A model generated the notes under the pieces. That model did no database searches and was not told where the DNA came from. It was given only the letters and a program-made list of their open reading frames with translations. Positions 48,637-58,650 of a stretch of DNA of 64,000 nt are shown here, in pieces. The stretch is from Populus alba (Eukaryota; Streptophyta; Magnoliopsida; Malpighiales; Salicaceae): contig NC_133296.1 of the NCBI RefSeq assembly GCF_005239225.2, positions 6,138,001-6,202,000 of the forward strand, written 5' to 3'. A program made the position numbers and the translations under genes. Position 1 is the stretch's first letter. The number at the start of each line of letters is the position of its first letter.

Positions 48637-51600
48637 TTAGAACCTCCACGGCGTTCTTCCGATGGTCTCAGGATCCGATTTACGCGCCAATGACTTCTTT
48701 ACCTATTGGAAAAAGAAGAAGAGAAAAACAGATACGAAAAGTGTCATGATATACCATGCATGTAGTCTTGCTCCTGGTCTCACATATTTAATAGAAAAGA
48801 GGCTTGGAAAAGGAGACGCGTTTTCTCTCTCGCTCTCTCACTCACCTGGCCATCCCAATCAGTTCTTATGGTCATGCAGCAAAGTGCAAGCAATTGCAGT
48901 ACAACTCCCAGAATCATTCCAATCCAAATGCCCTAGCTATAAAATTGAATGAACTAAGCCAAATGATTATTAAATAAATAATCTTTGCACACCATAATAT
49001 CTCAATATTGAGTAATTTAAGTACTCATCCATTAAAGAGCCGTGAAAAAGAGAGAGATACTGCAGTTCTTACCTCTCACCTTCACTTGCAGCCTCACGTT
49101 GAATACCAGCGCCCTGCGCAGTAATGGAATATGCAATTGTTGTTAGGGAAAAAACATGGCCATGAAATACAAGAAACTCTCTTAATTACGCAAGCGAGTT
49201 TAATTCCCAAGTTAATTTTCTCCCTGAAAAGTGTGGACTGAACACTGTTGAGTAAAACTGAGAAAGCTGGTAGAAGCCTGGGACCTCCTCATCACCACCA
49301 GACAAGGAAGCAATTTTGTTGCCAAATGCTAAACACAGAATGCAAGAGAAAACTCCAGCTGAAACCCAATCAGTCAAGCTGCTAACTTTAATAGAGAGAT
49401 TCTCAGCCTTTGTATCTCATCTCCCCAACTCATTTGCAACCGGCACACTGCACAAACGAAACCATTTATTAAGCATAAATTTATTTTCCTTGCTATAGAC
49501 CCTACATATTAATAGATATAGTAATTTAATCATAGGGCATTATAATTTGTCTTCGAGAGACTATAGTAGCTAGTTGAAGTCGTCCGTTGCAGCAGACAGG
49601 AACCCGAGACATGCACAGCATTGCATCCCAAGGTACGACATTGATGCTATAAAAAAATAGTGAAAAAAGGTTCATTTTCATATTTTTTTTTTCTAGTAGA
49701 TAATCGGAAATAAACACAAAAAGAGAAGAAAGAAAATGGAAAAAAAAAAAAATACTATCTTACCAAATGGAGAGGGCAGATATTGCGGTTTTTGACATTT
49801 TTCATGTATCCAGTCAATAGGATTAGAACGGCAAAGTACTATAACTCGAAGATATTGATCCAATAATCCATAAAAAAAAAGGTTGTTGCTGTGAATTGTT
49901 CTGAATGAATCAATTTGGTAGAAAAAAATATGGAGAGTGTTTAAGTTTAATATCAACTATAATTTAGAGTTTGTAAGAGTTTTAATATTAACTAAAGTAA
50001 AAATCCTAGTTAATGTGAAAATCCTTGATAATGAATAAATATTTGTAATAAACTAGTTTATTAGAATTCTTATTTAATTAGAATTTTATATTCCTTATTA
50101 GATTAGGATTTAGTAGTTTAATTCCTTGATTATCTAGGACTTGAGGTCTATAAATAGACTTGTAACTAGAAGCATAATACAAAAAAATAGAGAGATATAA
50201 AGAAGAGATAAAAAGATGTATCTTTTGAGAAAAACTCTTACTAAACAACATCAATTCTTTCATTATTCTTCTTGTCCTTAGCTTTGTTCTTGTAAATTAG
50301 CTACCACACCCTATCTTCTTTTCCAACTAGTAGTATTAGAGCTTAGGTTTGATTATTTAACATGACCAATTCAAACTTTCAACTTTAATGTTCCAGGTTG
50401 ACAAAGGACAACTATGAAACTTGGTTTATTCGAGTAAAAACTTGGCTAAGTTTTCAAGATGTATAGGAGACAGTTGAAAAAGGCTTTGAGGAGCCTATAG
50501 ATGGAGCAACGTTGACTTTAGCTCAAAAAGAGGTTGCACAAAACGCATGAAAAAAGGATCAACTAGCACTAACAATTATCCATCAATGTTTGAATGGCAC
50601 CACTTTTGAGATAGTGGCCAACACAACCACTGCTAAGCAAGCATGATAAGTTTTGCAAGTATCAAATCAAGGAGTTGATAATGTGAGAAAGATACGTTTA
50701 TAAAAACTACATGGTGACTTTGAAAAGTTACATATGCTTGAATCAAATAATATTTTAGGATACTTTACAAGAGTTTAACTATATACAATCAAATAAAGTG
50801 ATATAGGGGGGGATGGAAGAGACACGTGTGGTAGAGCAAATCCTATGCTTACTGCAAAAAAAGTTCCATTATGTGGTGGTTGCGATAGAGAAGTCGTAAA
50901 ATATGAATTTTTTTTTCAATACAAGGTCTCCTGGGAAAATTAGAAGCCCATGAGAAAAAAGTCAATAAGATTCAAGAGGATGTGGGTGCACAAATACTTT
51001 TTTCAAAGCAATATGATTTTGGATATTCCTAAGAAGGAAGAGGAAGATTTGGAAGAGAAGGTCAAGACAACCTCAATAGATCAAACAGTCGATCAAATAA
51101 AGAGAATACAAATCTTGTGATAGACTGGTTCAACTGGTAGTAGCAACACAAGAACTAGATTTAACAGCAGGTTTGACAAATCAAAAGTTAAATGCTATAA
51201 TTGTTAAAAGACATGTCATTATGCTAAGGATTGTTAGAGTCCAACCAAGATAGTTGAGGAGAATACAAATCTTATGATATAAGAAGAGAAGGAAGCCACT
51301 TTACTAGCAGTGTATAATGAGAGAACGCAAGATAAAAAGAACATATGGTACCAAACAATGGAGCCAGTAACCACATATGTGGAGACGAAGACAAGTTCAT
51401 GAAGCTTATGAAACAATTAGAAGTAATGTTACCTTTGCAGATCTTTCAATGGTTGCCATCAAAGAAAAATATACAATTTTGATTAAATTGAAAGATGAAA
51501 GTCATCAATTTATTGGTGATGTCTATTATATACCAACAATGAAAAGCAATATTTTGAGCTTAGAACAATTATTGTAGAAAGGGTATGAGATTAAGATGAA

Positions 51601-52790
51601 AGATCGTACTTTGACATTACTTGACACTAAAGGAGATATGATTTGAAAGGTAGCCATGAAAAATAATAGAATATTCTAGCTAAATATAGAGATGGACGTG
51701 CCTAAATACTTAAATGCCTATGTGAAAGATGAAACTTGGCTTTAGCATATGAGACTTGGACATATAAATTTGATGGCATGTAAATTTTGATAGCTTGAAG
51801 ATGATGGCACAAAAGAGATGTTGAAGGGTCTACCATCCATTATGCATCCATATCAATTATGTGAATGATGTTTAATAGGCAAACAATTTCACAAGAGTTT
51901 TTCAAAGGAGTCTACATTAAGAGCAAATCAACCCCTACAAGAAATACATATCGATGTTTATGGTCCTATGAAACCATGTTTGTTTGGTAAAAAAAATAAT
52001 ATATTTTCTACTTTGTATTGATGATTATAGTATAAAGACTTGGGTATACTTCTTAAAAGAAAAGTCTAATGTGTTTATTGTTTTAAGAAGTTTAAGACAT
52101 TAGTTGAAAAAGAAAGTGACTATTCTATAAAATCATTTAAGATGAATAGTGAGGATGAATTTTGTTCTAATGATTTTAATGAGTTTTGTATAAAGAGACT
52201 CCTAATGATGCTTAGATCCCCAGAATAAAATGACGTGGTGGAGAGAAAGAATATAAACATCTTCAATATGGCGAGAAACATGCTCAAAACTAAGAAGATA
52301 CCTAAAGAGTTTTGGGCTAAAGTTATAGATTGTGCTATTTACTTGTCAAATAGATGTCTTACTAAAAGCTTGAATGACATGACTCATCTTCTTGTCCAAT
52401 AAGGAGTTTGTTCTCAAGGAGAAAACTAAAAAAATTAGGACTTCTCAAAGCACGAAGCTTAGGGCTACTGAGAGCTATAATAAAGGGGTATCAAATCAGA
52501 GAAAAAAAAAGAGAGAAGCCATTCCATATTTCAGAACACCAGCCATAAAAGATATAGAAAAAGTCTCCAATGACTACAAACCAACTTGATATAGTCATGA
52601 CACTAGCAACCCCCTAGTTTAGTTTGCTCACAAAGATTCATGATAAGAGCACACATTTTTATGATTTGAGTTTGTAAGTACTTTTGAATGGTCAAGTTGA
52701 ATACTATAGTGTAGAGGAAAGGAATGAACCACTAGGAGATATATTGAGCTCTTCTAGCTATTTCTTATTTTTTTTATCGAGTAGTTTGAA
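48637..52790 (-). pseudogene. MATE/DTX transporter pseudogene, split by a copia element
   Basis: Remnants in MATE order on minus: part of exon 2 at ~52655-52790 (aligns to 60680-60810 of the intact copy: TGGTTCATTCC, TCAACTTGACCATTCAAA), exon 3 ~49755-49865, exon 4 ~49555-49650 (SINV...WDAMLC), exon 5 ~49205-49455 (VANELGR then frameshift and stop), a shortened exon 6 ~49075-49125 (GAGIQREAA), exon 7 48846-48932 (87 nt, intact: GIWIGMILGVVLQLLALC) and exon 8 48637-48702 (VKKSLARKSDPETIGRTPWRF, stop). Exon 7 has exactly the length of its partner in the gene at 58.6-60.9 kb and good splice sites. The stops, frameshift, exon 6 loss and the ~2.7-kb insertion between exons 2 and 3 make it non-functional. 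Confidence 0.8.
49937..52640 (+). mobile_element. Ty1/copia element inserted in MATE pseudogene, 3' end lost
   Basis: 5' LTR about 49937-50325 (TG start, TATA-like CTATAAATAG near 50148), then a PBS-like agtattagagct at ~50331. The degraded gag follows (LTKDNYETWFIRVKTWL near 50400; UBN2-type), a CCHC knuckle near 51200 (CYNC..TCHYAKDC), a protease region near 51355 (NGASNHICGDEDKFMKL in a shifted frame), and an integrase core to ~52370 (HVCLV..., IDDYSIKTWVYFLKEKS). No RT, RNase H or 3' LTR is seen before MATE exon 2 sequence resumes near 52655. Numerous stops: inactive. It belongs to a different copia lineage from the relic at 3.3-8.2 kb. Confidence 0.75.
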
Positions 52791-52849
52791 TATATTTAGG
52801 CTAGAAAGATGGAGACACGGAGGATTACTATTGCAGTAAACCTTTAGGT

Positions 52850-53460
52850 TTGTGTCGAATTAAAATTTACAAAAACTTCTTTTCATTCAAATAAAAGAAT
52901 AGTGAACCTCTAGATTTAATTCACTTATACATTGATGATTTAAAGTTTGTGCAAATTGGAGATGAGAAACAATAATACATTACTTTCATAGATGATTCCA
53001 TGAGATATTGTTATACTTATTCTCTTAGAAGCAAAGATGAGACTCTTAAAATGTTGAAAAATTACAATAATAAAGTTGAAAATCATCTTGATAAGAAAAT
53101 AAAAGTAATAAGAAGTGATAGATGTGGAGAATACAAAGAACTATTTGGTGAATTCTTTTCCTAAAATGTTATTATCCATCAAATAACCGCTTATTGTTCA
53201 TCTTAATAAAATGACATTATGGAATGTAAGAACTGAACATTAAAAAATAATAATAAGGAATGCCATATTGATAAGTTCAGGAACCACTTATTTACTTATG
53301 AAGGGAAATTCTAACTACCAATTATATATTTAATAAAATACCTTATAAGAAGCTTGAGAGAACATCATATGAATTATAAAAAGATAAAAGATTTTCTTAC
53401 AAATATCTCAAAGACCAAGTGTGTTTAGCAAAGGTGACAATACCTAATCCCAAAAAGATT
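52850..53460 (+). mobile_element. Copia integrase fragment, same family as the 3.3-8.2 kb relic
   Basis: Conceptual reading gives EPLDLIHLYIDDLKFVQIGD, YITFIDDSMRYCYTYSLRSK, VIRSDRCGEYKELFGEFFS and later IPKRLR. This is the pre-integrase/integrase segment including the D-x-R-x-x-GGEY catalytic neighbourhood (second D present, one G changed to C). There are several stops and no LTRs around it. It sits between MATE exon 2 remnant and the CACTA element. Confidence 0.75.
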
Positions 53461-53548
53461 AAGATAAGATCCAGAACTATAAATTACGTAGTAAGAGTGA
53501 ACTTTTTTTGAGAGATTTTTTTTTTAAAAAAACAAGACGTGTACCTCA

Positions 53549-53597
53549 TATATATATATAAAGAGAAATAAATGTGTGTGTGTGTGTGTGTGTGTAT
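53549..53597. repeat. (AT)n and (TG)n microsatellite
   Basis: An AT run near 53549-53560, then an A-rich spacer and about 13 TG units ending at 53595, next to the left end of the CACTA element. Confidence 0.9.
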
Positions 53598-54790
53598 AAT
53601 ATTTATGTATTTTTCACTACCAGAAATTCGCTTAATACAAACGACATCCCCGACGGAATATTTCTGTCAGTATTTTACAATCAAAATTACTGACGGATAA
53701 TTTCCATTCATAATTCGGTCGGTAATTACCGACGAAATACAACCGTCGGTAATTACCGACCGAATTACGAACGAAAAGTTCAAAATTAATGAAAAAAGGG
53801 CGGGTAGCTGACGTGGAGGTTTTGACAGGTGATTTTTTTGATAGAATCATCGACGGATTCAAAACGGGTGACCCGTACGTGTGATGGGACCAGTTCACCA
53901 TTCAAAATACCGAAGAAATCACCAACAGAATTGAAATGGCAGATCCGTACGAGTGACGTGACCGGTGCACCATCAAAAATACCGATGAAATCACCGAAGG
54001 ATTTGAAAAGCAGGTTCGTACGGTGACGTGTTAATTTCCCATCAGAATGACCGACGGAGTCTCCGATGTATTCACCGACGGTTTTATTCCGTCGGTGATG
54101 TCATCGGAAAAAGTAAATATATGGCCACACTGCCGACACTCTCCTCCCCTATATCTCATTCTTCTTCCTAATCCTAACTCTTCCCATCTGCAAATAACCA
54201 GCCCCCCCTCGCCCCCAAATAAAAATCTTGCTCATCTCAGCACAACAAGTTGTATTTCTTGAAGTTTTGTGGTCACAGCATCCGTTTTCTGATTTACCGA
54301 CGGATTTTATCAATTTTTGTAACTAATTCTATCTATTTAAATTTTAATATTTAAATGTCAATTTTATTGTTTTTTTAGTATATGTATTTTTGTTAGTAGA
54401 TGTACATGTTTTATTGTTATTTCTCAAACAAACTTGTAGTATATGAATGTGTAATTTTATACCTGTTATGGTTTGTTTTAGATTTTGTAAGATTGTATTT
54501 GTTTGTAAATTGTTAAAACTTTGTGGAATTACCGAATTACATGTTCTATTTTGAAATAATTAATAGCTTGCTTAATGAGTTATTTTAAAGTTTTATCGAT
54601 GGTATTGCAGAGTGGTAATTTCTGCTAATTTATATATATTAATGATAATGAATATTTAATATTTATGAGAAGTTGTGATTGGTTTGTTGGGTAATCTCGA
54701 GGTAAAGTAATATTTTTGCAAGTTTATTTACCTAACTTAGTTAATTAATACATGATGTCATCATAATTTTATAGAGGTTCGATAGAAGTC

Positions 54791-56470
54791 ATGGATGATC
54801 GTTCATGGATGTATCTAGATTCACCCCAAGGATTGCGGAGGATGGATTATTGTAATGGGGTTTAGGTTTTATTAATTTTGCAACATCTATTCCCAGAAAT
54901 TTTACTGGAGGCGGTATTAGGTGTCCATGTAGGAAGTGTCAAAATAAAAAGTATCTGCATTCAGATATTGTAATGATGCATCTTCTACACAAAGGGTTTA
55001 TGGAGGATTACCAGTGTTGGTATGCACATGGAGAGGTATTTGTTAGTAATAGGAGAATGAGAGAAACTGTGGTTGGGTCAACTTCTAGTGGAAGCAACAT
55101 GCATAAAGCAGCAAATGAGAACACTAATCCTTACAGAAATATGATTATGGATGCAATGAGAATGAATCAAGGTAATGCCAGTCAATGTCCAATCGTAGAA
55201 GAAGAACCTAATGCAGAGGCAACTAGTTTTTTTTGATTTGTTGAAAGATTCTGACGAACCATTATGGGATGGCTGCACAAACCACAGTAAATTGTCGGCC
55301 GTGGCACATGTGTTGACCATCAAGTCAGATCACGGGTTGAGTGAGGCCGGGTATGATAAAATTATTGATTGGACAAGAAGCATTATACCTGAAGGGAACA
55401 GGCTGAAAGAGAACTTTTATGCTGTGAAGTCCATGGTGAAACCTTTCGGTTTAGGATATGAGAAAATTGACATGTGCCCTAACTTCTGCATGTTATACTA
55501 CCTTGAAAATGATGAGATGACTGAGTGCATGACATGTGGACATTCTCATTACAAACCCAGAACTGGCAGGGGAAAGACTCTAGTGGCGTATAAAAAACTT
55601 AGATATTTTCCAATCACACCTAGACTGCAGAGGTTATTCATGTCACGAAGGACTGCTGAGCACATGACATGGCACCAAACACATGATGCGGTTGATGGTG
55701 TGATGGTGCATCCTTCTGACGGCGAAGCGTGGAAACACTTTAACAGTATGCATCCTGACTTTTCAGTTGAATCAAGGAATGTCCGTCTTGGGTTGTGTAC
55801 AGACGAATTCAACCCATTTGGGTCATTTGCTGCTCCCTATTCTTGTTGGCCGGTCATACTCACAGTTTATAACTTGCCACCGGGAATATGTATGAGGCCG
55901 GAGTTCATGTTTTTATCTACTGTCATACCCGGTCCAAGCAGCCCGGGGTGGAATATAGATGTTTGTCTTTGACCGTTGATTGATGAGCTGGCGCAGTTGT
56001 GGTCCTCCGGAGCTTTGACTTATGATATATCAAGGAAACAAAATTTCCTTATGAGGGCGGCTTTGATGTGGACTATCAATGATTTTCCAGCTTATGGAAT
56101 GCTTTCTGGTTGGAGCACACATGGGAAACTCGCATGCCCATACTGCATGGAAAACAACAAAGCATTCACGCTAGCAAACGGAGGTAAACCTTCTTTTTTT
56201 GACTGTCACCGTCGCTTCTTGCCACTTAATCACAGGTTTAGAAAGAACATAAAAAATTTCTTTGTTGGCAGAGTTGAAAAAGATGTTGCATCCCCTCGTC
56301 TTTCTGGTGAAGAATTGCATCATGTTGTATCAGAGTACGGTGACATTGTGTTTGGCCTTCAATCAGGTAAGTAAAAGTTTCCTGGTTTTGGTTTGACCCA
56401 TAATTGGGTAAAGTGAAGTATCTTTTGGGAGCTTCCTTATTGGAAGACCAATCTTCTTCGCCATTGAATA
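54791..56470 (+). pseudogene. TNP2-like CACTA transposase remnant (N-terminal half)
   Basis: Starts MDDRSWMYLDSPQGLRRMDY. After a frameshift near 54858 comes the transposon-associated zinc-binding segment (IRCPCRKCQN, HLLHKGFMEDYQCWYAHGE near 54910-55040). A second frameshift lies at the T8 run near 55229, then the TNP2 domain: FGLGYEKIDMCPNFCMLYYL, RYFPITPRLQRLFMSRRTAE, NVRLGLCTDEFNPFGSFA and, after a TGA at 55970, PLIDELAQLWSSGALTYD, TINDFPAYGMLSGWSTHG. Further stops follow at 56383 and ~56425. Homology ends at LPYWKTNLLRH near 56465; the rest of the domain is deleted. Confidence 0.85.
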
Positions 56471-56517
56471 TGATGATTACTTTTTAATTTTATTTTCAGG
56501 AGACCTATAATAATCAG

Positions 56518-56925
56518 TTGAGGGAGACATACGAGGACGATCCTTCGACCCATCCAGAATTCGATCCGGATTTGTGGATGGAGGCTGGATCGTCAGGTGG
56601 ACCCGATAAGAATCGGGTTTACAGGCTCTCCACTACGGTCGATAACTTGCGAACGACTCATACTGCTTCAACCGTTTGGAGCTTCCAATCAGTATCGAGC
56701 TCCCAATCTAAGGAGTTCGTGGCCTTGCAGCAAAAGTGCGACCACCTATCAGAGGCGTACACACAACTCAAAGAACAATACAGAGCAGAATCTAAACAAC
56801 AAAGAGCGGCCTATGAAGAGCTTTGTCAAATAGTCATGAACATGGCACAAGGTGGAACATGTGCACCCAATCCTTTTTGGCCGCATAACAGCCAGCCTCC
56901 TCCTCCTCCTCCTCCTTTATATTAA
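56518..56925 (+). CDS. C-terminal exon of CACTA-associated protein (plant transposase, Ptta/En/Spm type)
   Basis: An open 135-residue segment following an acceptor-like tttattttcag at about 56500: LRETYEDDPSTHPEFDPDLW, then a coiled-coil-like helix (FVALQQKCDHLSEAYTQLKE) and a Pro-rich end (PPPPPPPLY). This layout is typical of the second CACTA gene product's C-terminus (Transposase_24 type). Its upstream exons are missing, removed by the same deletion that truncated TNP2, so it is probably not expressed as a functional protein. It could also be read as a pseudogene exon. Confidence 0.6.
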   Translation: MRETYEDDPSTHPEFDPDLWMEAGSSGGPDKNRVYRLSTTVDNLRTTHTASTVWSFQSVSSSQSKEFVALQQKCDHLSEAYTQLKEQYRAESKQQRAAYEELCQIVMNMAQGGTCAPNPFWPHNSQPPPPPPPLY

Positions 56926-57264
56926 TTTTTAATAAATATTATTTACATTTAAAATTTCATTTAATGTTTTTTTGAAACATTTCATTTTGTAATGAATATT
57001 ATTTATCTTTTATTTTTTGTTTTTGATGCTTAATATAAATTTTATTTGCATAATTGGTTTTTATTACCATTAATTTATATCATTTTATATTATGTATTCT
57101 AATTAATTATTAAAAAAAATAAAATTACAAAGGGATTTACCGACAGAATAAATCCGTCGGCATTAGACAGTAGCCGCGACCATCACCGAAAAATTTCCAG
57201 ATGGATAAATTTGGTCGGTGTTTTCATAACTCACCAACAGATTTACCGACGGAATTATTCTGTC

Positions 57265-57950
57265 AGTATTATAACTTACCGACGAATTTACAGTGGTATG
57301 TTTTGTCGGTATTTCAATAATTCACCGACTAAGTCACCGACGGAAACTAACTGTCGGTGACTTGTGATATCACCGATGAAATAAAAATCCATCAGTATTT
57401 TTGAAGCGGGAAACTTTTTTTTTTTTAGCGCACAAATTCCGTCTGTAAAACCGTCGGTAAATGGTTTTTTTGTTTTTCCGACCGATTTAGCGACGGAATG
57501 GGAATCACCGACGAAAGGTAAGCCGACGAACGTATTCCGTAGGCAAATAATTTACCGACGTACTATCAATCACACACCGATGAAATATTTCCGTCGATAT
57601 TATAACTTACCAACGAGTTTACAGACGGTACGTTCTGTCAGTATTTCAATAATTCACTGACTAAGTCCCCGATGGAAACTAACCGTCGGTGACTTGTGAT
57701 ATCACCGACAGAATAAAAATCCGTCGGTATTTTTGAAGCGGGAAACATTTTTTTTTTGGTGAGCAAATTCCGTCTGTAAAACCGTCGGTAAATGGTTTTT
57801 TTGTTTTTCCGACTGATTTAGCGACGGAATGGGGAATCACCGACGAAAGGTAAGGCGACGGATGTATTCCATCGGTAATGTAGTAGGTAAATAATTTACC
57901 GACGTACTATCAATCACACACCGACGGAATATTTCCGTCGGTAAAATTGT
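57265..57950 (+). repeat. Two ~330-bp tandem units in CACTA right subterminal region
   Basis: The block beginning attataacttacc at about 57269 recurs at about 57599. It contains tcaataattca, a gaagcgggaaac motif, a T run, aaattccgtctgtaaaaccg and tttaccgacgtactatcaat in the same order. Each unit carries a similar set of ACCGACGG / CCGTCGGT motifs in both orientations. Confidence 0.85.
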
Positions 57951-57964
57951 GAATTCTTGTGGTG

Positions 57965-58650
57965 TTTTTTTTAGATTTGATAACTTAGTATAATTTTTTT
58001 GAAAAAATTTTCCTTTTAAGATTTTTAATTAGTTTTAGGTTTTTAAATGTTTTATGAGTTTTCTAGGTTTTTTAATGTTTTTCAAAATATCTAAAAGTAT
58101 ATATTTTTTTAAAAAAATGTTTTTTAGGCTTTTCAAAATCTATTTTTCTTTTAAACGGTTTAAGGGCATTTTGATCTAAACATGACAAAAAAAGACATTG
58201 AAGAAAATAAGAATATATAAGAGCATGTAGATTTCTTAAGAAGGAACATGAGAGAATACAATATCCAATAAATAGATCAATTAACCCGATGAGCAAGAGT
58301 TATCTGGACCAAAAAACATAGAAAGGAGTTGCCATGGAAGCCAAGTAGAAGATGGATAAACTAGACAGAAGAAGAGAATTAGGAAAAACATATCAAATTG
58401 ATCACAGGTGACTGAATCCAAGCCACCATGAGACCAATTAGTTTCACGGGGAGGAAAGAAAAACCACCTTGTTGAAGTGATCTCTTGAGTACAGAATGGA
58501 AACTAGAATCGAAAGACTGTGTGTAGGAACCCAAGAGCAGTTCCTATCAGTAGATTTGAACCATTTAATCAGGTGTAAAGAATCGGATGCAACTTTTCAT
58601 CTCAAAAAAACAGGGTTTGAAAACGCAACAGCGAGCAGTGCCCATTACTT
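57965..58650. other. Spacer / probable MATE 3' UTR
   Basis: No supported gene. The last ~250 bp before the MATE stop codon at 58651 is less A/T-rich and is probably the 3' UTR of that gene. The overlapping plus-strand 95-aa ORF at 58496 is antisense to the last MATE exon. Confidence 0.4.

Larger units (their letters stand above)
53615..57964 (+). mobile_element. CACTA (En/Spm) DNA transposon, internally deleted
   Basis: The left end is CACTACCAGAAATTCGC; the right end read inwards on minus is CACCACAAGAATTCACA. Both are flanked by TTT (53612-53614, 57965-57967), the 3-bp duplication expected of CACTA elements. Subterminal regions (53640-54130 and 57130-57960) are packed with ACCGACGGAA and its inverse TTCCGTCGGT, the usual transposase-binding arrays. 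The inside holds decayed TNP2-type transposase sequence and an open C-terminal exon. Total 4350 bp, shorter than autonomous plant CACTA elements because the transposase C-terminal half is missing. The change of the right terminus from CACTA to CACCA may itself impair movement. Confidence 0.88.
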
